Source: Clostridiales bacterium
Lineage (GTDB): Bacteria; Bacillota; Clostridia; Oscillospirales; Acutalibacteraceae
Assembly (NCBI GenBank): GCA_020860025.1
Contig: JAJBVC010000016.1
Span: 1-11,843, forward strand
Direction of reading: 5' to 3'
Length of the DNA stretch: 11,843 nt
In this document: positions 1 to 6,553 of the stretch, in pieces
Numbering within the stretch: position 1 is the first letter of the stretch
How the letters are laid out: each line of letters starts with the position of its first letter
Translations under genes and position numbers: made by a program
The notes under the pieces: model-generated
What the model was told of the DNA's origin: nothing
The model's input: the letters and a program-made list of their open reading frames with translations, nothing else
The model's database searches: none

Positions 1-65
1 GTTATTACTGTTGTTATTATATATTTTTTTTTCGTTTTTCGCAACATAAATCAAATAAATATAAC

Positions 66-122
66 CAAATGTTAAAGAACCGCCTTAAATCACTTAAACT
101 GTAGGACGGTTCTTACTATTAT
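66..122. terminator. Stem-loop downstream of the TetR gene, probable terminator
   Basis: Bases 75-82 (AAGAACCG) pair perfectly with 107-114 (CGGTTCTT), and weaker pairing continues inward to 87/102, leaving a loop of about 14 bases. It lies just past the TetR-family stop at 138, as expected for that gene's terminator. The minus-strand T-tract is short (TTT), whereas the plus strand has seven T's a few bases beyond the stem, so it may act in both directions. The rest of 1-137 is AT-rich, and I see no gene in it. Confidence 0.55.
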
Positions 123-137
123 TTTTTTATTACAACA

Positions 138-719
138 TTAGGCTTTTTCTTTGAGCAATGCATTAAATGGACCGGATTCGTTAATTTCAAGTACAATTTT
201 TGCAAACTCGTCAGCCGGTATTAACTGACCTTTTTTTATCCACCACCAAACAATTCCAGCCTGACCAGACGCCATATACTCAAGTATTCCTTTTTGCTTT
301 ATCGGAAGATTCGATAAATTTGAATTAAAAAGCTTTGTCGTATAATCGTAAACATATTCTTTCATTTCAGATTGGATTTTTCCACTCGGTCTGCGCTCTA
401 AAACAGATAAAAAGAAATCTCTGTTTTCTTCTATTTTATTAAACATTTCTGTCAAGAGAGAAAGCTCTTTATTGAATATTCCATCTATAAGATTCGGAAA
501 AATTATTTTAAGCTCGTTTATCAGTCTATTTTCAAGTTGAGAAACTAAATCAAATATGTCTTTATAGTAGTAATAGAATGTGCCTCGATTGATTTTTGCA
601 GTTCGGCAAAGCTCACTTACAGAAATTCTATCAACATCATTTTTCTCTAACAGCTTTATAAAAGATGATATTATCCTCTCTTTTGTCTGTTCGCTTGTAT
701 GATTTGCTATTCTTGCCAT
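138..719 (-). CDS. TetR/AcrR family transcriptional regulator
   Basis: A 193-residue DNA-binding regulator, a normal length for the TetR family. The N-terminal helix-turn-helix lies at about residues 12-55 and carries the classic pattern ISVSELCRTAKINRGTFYYYY (I32-Y52). The C-terminal half has the GQAGIVWWWIKKG segment typical of the DhaS-like/TetR_C_8-type ligand and dimerisation domain. I chose the ATG at 719 because AAAGG (730-734) sits 8 bases upstream; an in-frame GTG at 728 overlaps that site and is less likely. The gene is transcribed away from the acyl-CoA dehydratase activase operon across a 186-base spacer that holds both promoters and a palindrome. By TetR logic it probably represses itself and that operon. 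The ligand cannot be read from sequence; a CoA thioester or a fatty/organic acid is only a guess from context. Confidence 0.93.
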   Translation of the reverse strand: MARIANHTSEQTKERIISSFIKLLEKNDVDRISVSELCRTAKINRGTFYYYYKDIFDLVSQLENRLINELKIIFPNLIDGIFNKELSLLTEMFNKIEENRDFFLSVLERRPSGKIQSEMKEYVYDYTTKLFNSNLSNLPIKQKGILEYMASGQAGIVWWWIKKGQLIPADEFAKIVLEINESGPFNALLKEKA

Positions 720-763
720 TACTGTCACCTTTTTACATTAGTCAAAATGAAGCTGAAAAATTA

Positions 764-784
764 AACAATTTGTCGAAATTTGTT
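764..784. promoter_or_regulatory. Candidate TetR operator palindrome
   Basis: The 21-base imperfect palindrome has arms AACAAnTT and AAnTTGTT, with 7 of 10 arm positions complementary. It lies downstream of the inferred tetR transcription start and just upstream of the plus-strand -35 region, so bound protein could block both. Size and symmetry suit a TetR dimer, but AT-rich spacers produce such palindromes by chance. Confidence 0.35.
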
Positions 785-792
785 CATTTATT

Positions 793-820
793 TTTTTCAC
801 TGCTTTTATTATAATATAAT
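793..820 (+). promoter_or_regulatory. Promoter of the activase/dehydratase operon
   Basis: A perfect TATAAT lies at 815-820 with TTTTCA (793-798, 4 of 6) 16 bases upstream. A second overlapping TATAAT lies at 810-815, so the exact start is uncertain. It overlaps the divergent tetR promoter, so the two polymerases would compete. The leader to the ATG at 906 would be about 80 bases. Confidence 0.45.
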
Positions 821-839
821 ATATTTTTATGATTATCAA
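811..839 (-). promoter_or_regulatory. Promoter of the TetR-family gene
   Basis: On the minus strand, TTGATA (839-834) and TATTAT (816-811) are separated by exactly 17 bases. Each box matches the SigA consensus at 5 of 6 positions. Transcription would start near 804, giving a leader of about 85 bases to the ATG at 719. Confidence 0.55.
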
Positions 840-893
840 CCTTATTTTAACTTTTTTAAATTTATATTTAATCACAAAATTCACAGCGTGATA

Positions 894-908
894 AGAGGAA
901 TTACAATG
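894..908 (+). promoter_or_regulatory. Ribosome site fixing the activase start at 906
   Basis: AGAGGA at 894-899 lies 6 bases before ATG 906. The reading frame stays open upstream to a TTG at 780, but the added stretch is phenylalanine/tyrosine/isoleucine-rich translation of AT-rich promoter DNA with no ribosome site. The ATG at 906 is therefore the real start. Confidence 0.85.
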
Positions 909-3900
909 GCGGTAAAAACGGCAATACAAAATAAAATTACTGCAAATAATACGAACTCTGCTCCGTATCTTCTCGGAATTGACATTGGCTCTACGACTGT
1001 TAAATTTCATTTGCAAAGAGAAAACAATATTATTTTCACCTGTTATGAAAGGCATTTCAGCAAGGCGAGAGAAAAAACATATGAAATTCTTGACTCGCTT
1101 TCAAAATATTTGAATGACGATTCGCCTGTTCGCACGGTTATTTCAGGCTCTGCGGGAATGGGCATAGCGGAAGAAGCAGGGCTTCCGTTTGTTCAGGAGG
1201 TATTTGCCACAGGTGAGGCTATCGGCAAGCTTGAACCTGATACGGATGTTGTTATAGAGCTTGGCGGAGAGGACGCTAAAATAATCTTTTTTGACAAGAG
1301 CGGACTTGATGAAAGGATGAACGGCTCTTGTGCGGGAGGAACAGGCGCATTTATAGACCAAATGGCGGTTTTGCTTGACGTGAGTCTTGATGAGCTTGAT
1401 AAGCTCAGCCTTAAATATACTCAAATATATCCGATTGCTTCACGCTGCGGAGTTTTTGCCAAAAGCGACATTCAGCCGCTTATCAACCAAGGTGCTAAAA
1501 AGGAGGACATCTGCGCTTCGGTTTACCAAGCGGTAGTAAACCAAACGATTGCAGGTCTTGCACAGGGCAGGAAAATTTCCGGCAAGATAGTATTTCTCGG
1601 TGGCGCTTTATATTACTGCAAGGGACTTCGCAAAAGATTTATTGAAACGCTTAACCTTGATGAAAAAAATGCCGTTACTCCCGAATACGCAAGTACATCT
1701 GTAGCCTACGGTGCGGCGCTTTATGCTGAGAAAAACGCAGACATCATTACTTACGCACAGATAAAAAATAAAATACGCTCCACGCTTAAAAAGAGAAAAC
1801 ACGTTACTTCTTCAAAACCTCTTTTTGCCGACAAAAAGGAATATGAGGATTTTTGCATCCGCCATTCCGCCGCAAATGTTGAAAAAAAGGATATTTCAAA
1901 ATATCACGGCGAGGCTTATCTCGGTATTGACTGCGGCTCAACCACGACAAAGCTTGTGCTTATTGATAAGGACAAAAACATTCTTTATTCATATTATGCC
2001 GGCAACAACGGCGACCCTGTTGACGTAGTTAAAAATCAGCTTATAAAGATATATTCTCTTTGTTCAAACAGAATATCAATCAAAGGCTCCGCCGTTACAG
2101 GATATGGTGAGGAACTTATTAAAAGTGCGTTCGGAGTGGATTTCGGATTTGTTGAAACGATTGCTCACTACACTGCCGCTAAGCATTTTAATCCCGATGT
2201 TGAATTTGTACTCGATATTGGCGGTCAGGATATAAAATGCTTTAAAATAAGAAACAACGCTATTGATTCAATAATGCTAAACGAGGCTTGCTCGTCCGGA
2301 TGTGGTTCGTTTATTGAAACTTTTGCGGCGGCAATGGGATATTCTGCCGAAGAATTTTCACGTCTTGCACTGTTTGCCGAGCATCCTGTAGACCTTGGCT
2401 CACGCTGTACGGTGTTTATGAACTCGTCTGTTAAGCAGGCGCAAAGAGACGGTGCATCTATCGGTGACATTAGCGCAGGACTTTCCTCTTCGGTTGTTAA
2501 AAACGCTTTGTATAAAGTTATAAGAGCGTCATCTCCCGATGAACTCGGCAAAAAAATTGTTGTTCAGGGCGGTACGTTTTTAAGCGACGCTGTGCTGAAA
2601 GCATTTGAAGATGAAATAAAAACTAATGTTATAAGACCGAATATTGCGGGACTTATGGGTGCGTTCGGCGCAGCCTTATGCGCTATGCAAAGCCAGGAGA
2701 AAAAGGGTAATTTAATTTCTCCGACACAGCTTGAAGCGTTTACTCACACATCAAAGCCTGCCGTTTGCAGCGGGTGTACCAATCACTGTAATTTAACGAT
2801 AAATACATTTTCATCAGGAAAAAGATATATCAGCGGTAACAAGTGCGAAAAAGGAGCAGGTAAAACTGCCGTCAACAGCCGTGACTGTGACTTGTATGAT
2901 TACAAATATAAATATATAACTGCTTTAAATTCCAAGGCAAAAAATCAGAGTAAAAATATTCGTGTAGGACTTCCGCTTGCGCTTGGTATGTACGACCTTG
3001 CTCCGTTTTGGAATGCTCTGTTCACAACTCTTGGCTGTGATGTGATATTTTCAGGCAGGTCAAACAAGGAAATGTACATCAAGGGGCAGCATACAATTGC
3101 ATCCGATACTGCGTGCTATCCCGCAAAGCTTATGCACGGTCACATAGAGAGTTTGATAGAAAAAAAGCCCGACTTTATTTTTTATCCAAGCCTTACATAC
3201 AACGTCGTGGAAAATAATACAGATAACTGCTTTAACTGCCCGGTCGTTGCGTATTACGGCGAGCTTATAAGTAAAAATATAGATAATATCAAGGGTGTAA
3301 AATTTATATATCCGTATCTGAATATTAACAACAAAAAAGTTCTGGTAAATGGATTGTTTAAAGCATTAAAGCCTGTTATGAATGTTAGCAAAAAAGAAAT
3401 TTCTCTTGCGGTTCAAAAGGCATATATTGCTCTTAACGACTATAGAAAAGCAGTATCTGCAAAGGGCAAAGAGGTAATTGAATATGCAAGAAAGAACAAC
3501 AAGAGAATTTTAATTTTTGCCGGCAGACCATACCATATTGACCCCGAAATTAACCATGGTATCAACTCTCTTGCAAGCAGTCTCGGCTTTGCCATACTAT
3601 CCGAGGACAGTGTATGCGACCTTTCTCCAAATGTAGATGTAAATGTTCTCAACCAGTGGACATATCATTCAAGAATGTATAAGGCGGCGCAATTTGCATC
3701 TCAAAACGATGATATTCAGCTTGTTCAGCTTGTTTCTTTCGGGTGTGGCATTGACGCAGTCACAACTGATGAAATTAAGCGTATATTAGAATCAAACGGC
3801 AAGCTTTACACTCAAATAAAAATAGACGAGATAACAAATCTCGGTGCGGTTAAAATCAGGCTTCGCTCGCTTATAGGAGCACTCGATGAGCAGCAAAGCC

Positions 3901-3920
3901 ACAAATCAAGGCAAGGGTAA
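906..3920 (+). CDS. Acyl-CoA dehydratase activase with tandem BcrAD/BadFG ATPase domains and CoA-enzyme-activase domain
   Basis: A 1004-residue cytoplasmic protein of the 2-hydroxyacyl-CoA dehydratase activator (ASKHA) superfamily. Such proteins use ATP to inject a low-potential electron into a partner enzyme. ATPase domain 1 (about 21-275) has GIDIGSTTVK (24-33) and ELGGEDAK (118-125). Domain 2 (about 337-595) has GIDCGSTTTK (340-349) and DIGGQDIK (437-444). HgdC-type cluster cysteines occur in both: C142 and C181, C462 and C501 (each SRC-x-VF). One chain could thus hold the [4Fe-4S] cluster that HgdC holds between two subunits. A C621-x2-C624-x3-C628...C647 segment follows, suggesting another metal site. 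The DUF2229/COG3580-like part is about 685-985, with C737 in ACYPA and C775/C778. The gene is coupled to the next one, and a TetR gene is divergent. The family is clear; the substrate is unknown. Confidence 0.92.
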   Translation: MAVKTAIQNKITANNTNSAPYLLGIDIGSTTVKFHLQRENNIIFTCYERHFSKAREKTYEILDSLSKYLNDDSPVRTVISGSAGMGIAEEAGLPFVQEVFATGEAIGKLEPDTDVVIELGGEDAKIIFFDKSGLDERMNGSCAGGTGAFIDQMAVLLDVSLDELDKLSLKYTQIYPIASRCGVFAKSDIQPLINQGAKKEDICASVYQAVVNQTIAGLAQGRKISGKIVFLGGALYYCKGLRKRFIETLNLDEKNAVTPEYASTSVAYGAALYAEKNADIITYAQIKNKIRSTLKKRKHVTSSKPLFADKKEYEDFCIRHSAANVEKKDISKYHGEAYLGIDCGSTTTKLVLIDKDKNILYSYYAGNNGDPVDVVKNQLIKIYSLCSNRISIKGSAVTGYGEELIKSAFGVDFGFVETIAHYTAAKHFNPDVEFVLDIGGQDIKCFKIRNNAIDSIMLNEACSSGCGSFIETFAAAMGYSAEEFSRLALFAEHPVDLGSRCTVFMNSSVKQAQRDGASIGDISAGLSSSVVKNALYKVIRASSPDELGKKIVVQGGTFLSDAVLKAFEDEIKTNVIRPNIAGLMGAFGAALCAMQSQEKKGNLISPTQLEAFTHTSKPAVCSGCTNHCNLTINTFSSGKRYISGNKCEKGAGKTAVNSRDCDLYDYKYKYITALNSKAKNQSKNIRVGLPLALGMYDLAPFWNALFTTLGCDVIFSGRSNKEMYIKGQHTIASDTACYPAKLMHGHIESLIEKKPDFIFYPSLTYNVVENNTDNCFNCPVVAYYGELISKNIDNIKGVKFIYPYLNINNKKVLVNGLFKALKPVMNVSKKEISLAVQKAYIALNDYRKAVSAKGKEVIEYARKNNKRILIFAGRPYHIDPEINHGINSLASSLGFAILSEDSVCDLSPNVDVNVLNQWTYHSRMYKAAQFASQNDDIQLVQLVSFGCGIDAVTTDEIKRILESNGKLYTQIKIDEITNLGAVKIRLRSLIGALDEQQSHKSRQG

Positions 3921-3928
3921 ATCATATG
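3913..3928 (+). promoter_or_regulatory. Ribosome site of the second operon gene, inside the end of the first
   Basis: AAGGG (3913-3917) lies within the last codons of the activase gene, 8 bases before ATG 3926. The upstream stop (3918-3920) falls between site and start. This layout predicts translational coupling and argues that the two ORFs are separate genes, not one gene broken by a frameshift. Confidence 0.75.
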
Positions 3929-5185
3929 AATAATGCGAAACAAAAAAACAGTGACATCGTATATTTTACTGAGGATATGGTTGACGATTATACCATACTC
4001 GTTCCGCCTATGTTTCCTATCCACGAAAGGCTGCTTATTCCTATAATGAACGGCTGGGGTTACCACCTGAAAATGATGGAAAATTCGGGCGAAGAAGTCA
4101 GAAGAAAGGGACTCAAATACTGCCATAACGACACTTGCTATCCCGCCCAAGTAGTAATTGGAGAAATGATGGATGTTATCGAAAGCGGAGAATATGATAT
4201 ACATAAAATTGCATTTTTAATCACTCAAACGGGCGGCGGCTGCCGTGCGTCAAATTATATTTCGCTTATGAGAAAAGCGCTTCAAAATGCAGGATATTCA
4301 TTTATTCCGATTATTTCATTTAACTTTAAAAGCAGCCTTGAACAAAGTGGATTTAAAATGCCTATTCTTATGCTTTACAGAATGCTTTACTGCGTATATT
4401 TCGGTGATCTGCTTATGACGTTGAAAAATCAATGTCTTCCGTACGAAAAGCAAAAGGGCGAAACCGACAAGCTTGTTGATTACTGGATTGATGAAATAGC
4501 AAAACGATTTGCAAAGGAAAAGAATTTTTCATATATTGCAATAAAAAAATGCTATAAAGATATTGTAAAAGATTTTGAAAAAATTCCACTTATAAAAGCT
4601 GAAAAGCCCAAGGTAGGAATAGTCGGGGAAATTTTTGTAAAGTTTTCTCCCTACGGTAACAACGAACTTGAAAAATTTCTTATAAATAACGGTGCCGAGC
4701 CTGTTCTCGGAGGAGTTGCAGACTTTTGCCTTTACTGTGTTTCAAACGGAGTTACCGATTATAAGCTCTATCGAAAAAATCCGATTAAAGCGTTTGGTAT
4801 GTACCTTGGACTCAAAATACTGATGAAAAAGCAAAAGGACGTAATAAATATTGTAAAAAAACATTCTCACTTTCGTGAGATGACGTATTTCGGCGACACT
4901 ATGAAAGCATCAAATAATTTTATAAGTATGGGCGTCAAAATGGGAGAAGGCTGGTTACTGACTGCGGAAATGCTTGAGCTTTGCAACAGTGGTATAAATA
5001 ACATCATCTGCACTCAGCCGTTCGGCTGCCTGCCTAACCACATTGTCGGCAAAGGGATGATGAAAGCTATAAAGGAAAAATACCCCGGTGCAAACATTGT
5101 TGCGGTGGATTATGACTTTTCCTCAACCCAAACTAATCAGGAAAACCGTATAAAGCTTATGCTCGCCAATGCAAATAAGGCTTAA
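3926..5185 (+). CDS. 2-hydroxyacyl-CoA dehydratase (HgdB)-like protein, COG3581 type
   Basis: A 419-residue protein related to the cluster-binding subunits of 2-hydroxyacyl-CoA dehydratases and to the C-terminal part of the long (about 1400-residue) activase-related proteins. Conserved-looking cysteines sit in short motifs: KYCHNDTCYPAQ (C66, C71), TGGGCRASNY (C106) and CTQPFGCLPNH (C362, C368). These are the likely iron-sulfur ligands. Glycine-rich KVGIVGEIFVKFSPYGNN at about 229-246 starts the second Rossmann-like half. There is no signal peptide or membrane segment. It begins 5 bases after the activase stop and is probably translated from the same mRNA and paired 1:1 with that protein. No separate HgdA-like partner is visible, so classic dehydratase activity is unproven; an ATP-driven reductase like the double-cubane cluster proteins is an alternative. 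The next gene is convergent across a 93-base AT-rich spacer with no clear terminator. Confidence 0.87.
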   Translation: MNNAKQKNSDIVYFTEDMVDDYTILVPPMFPIHERLLIPIMNGWGYHLKMMENSGEEVRRKGLKYCHNDTCYPAQVVIGEMMDVIESGEYDIHKIAFLITQTGGGCRASNYISLMRKALQNAGYSFIPIISFNFKSSLEQSGFKMPILMLYRMLYCVYFGDLLMTLKNQCLPYEKQKGETDKLVDYWIDEIAKRFAKEKNFSYIAIKKCYKDIVKDFEKIPLIKAEKPKVGIVGEIFVKFSPYGNNELEKFLINNGAEPVLGGVADFCLYCVSNGVTDYKLYRKNPIKAFGMYLGLKILMKKQKDVINIVKKHSHFREMTYFGDTMKASNNFISMGVKMGEGWLLTAEMLELCNSGINNIICTQPFGCLPNHIVGKGMMKAIKEKYPGANIVAVDYDFSSTQTNQENRIKLMLANANKA

Positions 5186-5278
5186 ACGTGGTAAAACCCA
5201 TATTCAAATATTCATAATAAATATTGTAACCGATACACCAATAGCCATTGATTTCATTTCCCTTTCTTAATTTATTAA

Positions 5279-5824
5279 CTATAAATCAAATTTTTCTTTA
5301 ATAATTCCTGCAACCTGCTGTGCAGAAATATCAGCATTATTGATTTTTATATAATTTTCAAATTTAACTTCTCCGTCACGGCTCTCAAATCTGCAATTTA
5401 AATCATCATTTAAAAGCCATTTGTCAGACAATTCCAAATTTCGCTTAGACGGCTTCATATTAAGTCGGTTTTGAGTTGCGTTACGCTGTAGTCTCACCTC
5501 CTGCGGTGCGACAAGCTCGACAAAATAAACATCGGTGTTACTGAAAATATTTATAATTTCAGCAGTGTAGTCTAAATCCTCTTTTGAGTCAAAATCTATA
5601 CAGCAGGTAAAAATCATTCCGTACAAATTACTTTTTGCAAACGTTTTGAAAATTTCCATTCTTATCTTTTTAATCAGGTTAAAATCCGGATAACCGAATA
5701 CTTCTATTATCGGCTCAATGGTTAAATGATTATAAAAAAGCTTTAAATCGATTATTTTCACAAGCTCTTGTCCTACTGTCATTTTTCCCACGGCACAAGC
5801 GCCCGTAATTATTATCAGTTTCAT
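5279..5824 (-). CDS. Small P-loop NTPase, AAA/shikimate-kinase-like
   Basis: A 181-residue cytoplasmic protein with an N-terminal Walker A loop, TGACAVGKMT (residues 7-16), directly after the first beta strand. The GKMT ending resembles GKST-type loops of NMP/shikimate kinases, with T16 in the second hydroxyl position. An arginine-rich stretch after VELVAPQEV (R111, R114, R120) resembles a kinase lid region. A phosphotransfer reaction is likely; the acceptor cannot be named. The ATG at 5824 has a strong GGAGG (5831-5835) upstream. It follows the GNAT gene by 24 bases on the same strand, so the two are probably one operon. Annotation pipelines usually call such proteins 'AAA family ATPase'. 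A small-molecule or antibiotic kinase is possible but unsupported here. Confidence 0.8.
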   Translation of the reverse strand: MKLIIITGACAVGKMTVGQELVKIIDLKLFYNHLTIEPIIEVFGYPDFNLIKKIRMEIFKTFAKSNLYGMIFTCCIDFDSKEDLDYTAEIINIFSNTDVYFVELVAPQEVRLQRNATQNRLNMKPSKRNLELSDKWLLNDDLNCRFESRDGEVKFENYIKINNADISAQQVAGIIKEKFDL

Positions 5825-5848
5825 AATTTTTCCTCCGAATAATATTTC

Positions 5849-6280
5849 TTATTTTAAATGCTTTTCATAGTCGATTACGGTCATTCGGCTGTTAATTTTC
5901 TTTTCCGCTTTGGTGCGAACATAACCGAGTTTTTCGTAAAGATGACAATTATTTTTCTCCTGCATTATTGTATCAAGGTACCAAGTGTCGTATGAAGAAA
6001 AAATTTGTTCTACTTGTAATATTGCCGTTTGGGCGATACCTTGATTTTGCCAATGCTTTAAAACAAATATCCTGGCAATTTTTGCGTAATCATCGCCTGT
6101 GGCGATCCAAATTTCTCCTACTCTTCGCTCATTTGAAATTATCCAAAACATAGTTAATTTAGGATTTGTATACATTTTTTCAAAATAAGAGTAGCTGTTA
6201 AATATTGGATTAATTTTATCCCGATATTTTAAATAGGTCGCCAAAAAGCCTATTTTTTGCATAAGCAGCGCAGAAAACAA
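5849..6280 (-). CDS. GNAT-family N-acetyltransferase, 5' end frameshifted
   Basis: The open frame encodes 143 residues of an acetyl-CoA-dependent N-acetyltransferase. Visible are motif A with its acetyl-CoA loop (ARIFVLKHWQNQGIAQTA; Q-x-x-G-x-A type) and the C-terminal NNCHLYEKLGY segment preceded by LDTIMQE, as in a common Clostridia/Bacilli GNAT group. The only start at the frame's 5' end is a TTG at 6280 without a ribosome site; the next is ATG at 6262. A well-placed ATG with GGAG lies at 6312 but in another frame, and it encodes the family-like opening MIELKKLRK before running out of frame. Adding one A in the A5 run at 6285-6289 would join them into a 154-residue protein. So the gene is either freshly inactivated, read by slippage, or affected by a sequencing error. 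The kinase-like gene follows. Confidence 0.8.
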   Translation of the reverse strand: MFSALLMQKIGFLATYLKYRDKINPIFNSYSYFEKMYTNPKLTMFWIISNERRVGEIWIATGDDYAKIARIFVLKHWQNQGIAQTAILQVEQIFSSYDTWYLDTIMQEKNNCHLYEKLGYVRTKAEKKINSRMTVIDYEKHLK

Positions 6281-6309
6281 CTCGTTTTTCTTAATTTTTT
6301 TAGTTCAAT

Positions 6310-6325
6310 CATAATAATTTTCTCC
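6310..6325 (-). promoter_or_regulatory. Ribosome site and probable original start of the GNAT gene
   Basis: On the minus strand GGAG (6325-6322) lies 9 bases before ATG (6312-6310). This is the only good initiation signal for the GNAT gene, and it is out of frame with the main ORF by one base. It supports the frameshift reading over a TTG start at 6280. Confidence 0.7.
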
Positions 6326-6338
6326 ATATAATCTATCA

Positions 6339-6354
6339 GTGTGATTTATCACAC
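6339..6354. promoter_or_regulatory. Perfect palindrome GTGTGA-TTTA-TCACAC upstream of the GNAT gene
   Basis: Six-base arms flank four bases, 14 bases upstream of the GNAT ribosome site and between that gene and the terminator of the small gene. The TGTGA-N4-TCACA spacing matches the FNR-type version of CRP/FNR sites. It may be an operator in the GNAT promoter; a clear -35/-10 pair was not found. Chance is not excluded. Confidence 0.35.
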
Positions 6355-6367
6355 ACCGGCAACTGCT

Positions 6368-6406
6368 AAAAAATAACGCTGACAAACTGTTAAGTTCATC
6401 AGCGTT
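6368..6406 (-). terminator. Rho-independent terminator of the 32-codon gene
   Basis: On the minus strand, 6406-6393 pairs with 6388-6375 over 14 base pairs around a TAAC tetraloop, followed by A and six T's. Two pairs are G-U wobbles that exist only in minus-strand RNA; on the plus strand they are A/C mismatches. This fixes the direction. It starts 25 bases after the stop of the 32-codon ORF. Confidence 0.85.
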
Positions 6407-6431
6407 TAAATAATTATCTAAAAATCAACTT

Positions 6432-6530
6432 TTACTTCAAACTCAAATGAACACACGACGAATTGTTCCATGCATAATAATACATAGAATCAAGACGAGA
6501 ATATCTGAGTTTTAACGATAAATTAATCAT
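6432..6530 (-). CDS. Small protein of 32 residues, unknown function
   Basis: A short ORF from ATG 6530 to TAA 6432. It has a well-spaced ribosome site (AGAGG at 6543-6539, 8 bases before ATG), a SigA-like promoter just upstream and a strong terminator just downstream, so it sits in its own transcription unit of about 180 bases. The peptide is basic and aromatic: it opens MINLSLKLRY, has a central LDSMYYYAW, contains one cysteine (C26) and ends with lysine. There is no clear signal peptide or membrane helix. I do not recognise the family. It could be a small regulatory or signalling peptide, a leader peptide, or an sRNA in which the ORF is incidental; the quality of the ribosome site favours translation. 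It lies between the BspA-like gene's terminator and the GNAT operon, all on one strand. Confidence 0.6.
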   Translation of the reverse strand: MINLSLKLRYSRLDSMYYYAWNNSSCVHLSLK

Positions 6531-6553
6531 AATGTGTACCTCTTATTTAGATA

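Noticed and set aside
780..905. Upstream extension of the activase ORF to a TTG at 780
   Set aside because: It translates AT-rich promoter DNA into a Phe/Tyr/Ile-rich stretch, has no ribosome site and overlaps both promoters; ATG 906 has AGAGGA at 6 bases.
738..1055. Minus-strand ORF of about 105 codons across the divergent spacer
   Set aside because: It overlaps the promoters and the conserved activase N-terminus, has no recognisable domain and no ribosome site that would support it.
3918..3926. The activase/HgdB-like junction as a frameshifted single gene
   Set aside because: A stop, a well-spaced ribosome site and a fresh ATG are all present, and both proteins end or begin cleanly between domains. 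Kept as a natural split unless relatives show otherwise.
5186..5278. Terminator for the convergent genes
   Set aside because: Only weak AT-rich inverted repeats (for example around 5202-5225) without a GC stem or T-tract; not enough to call.
6285..6289. Programmed -1 frameshift site in the GNAT gene
   Set aside because: The A5 run preceded by G does not form the classic A-AAA-AAC heptamer, and no downstream stimulatory structure is evident; a simple indel is the more economical reading.
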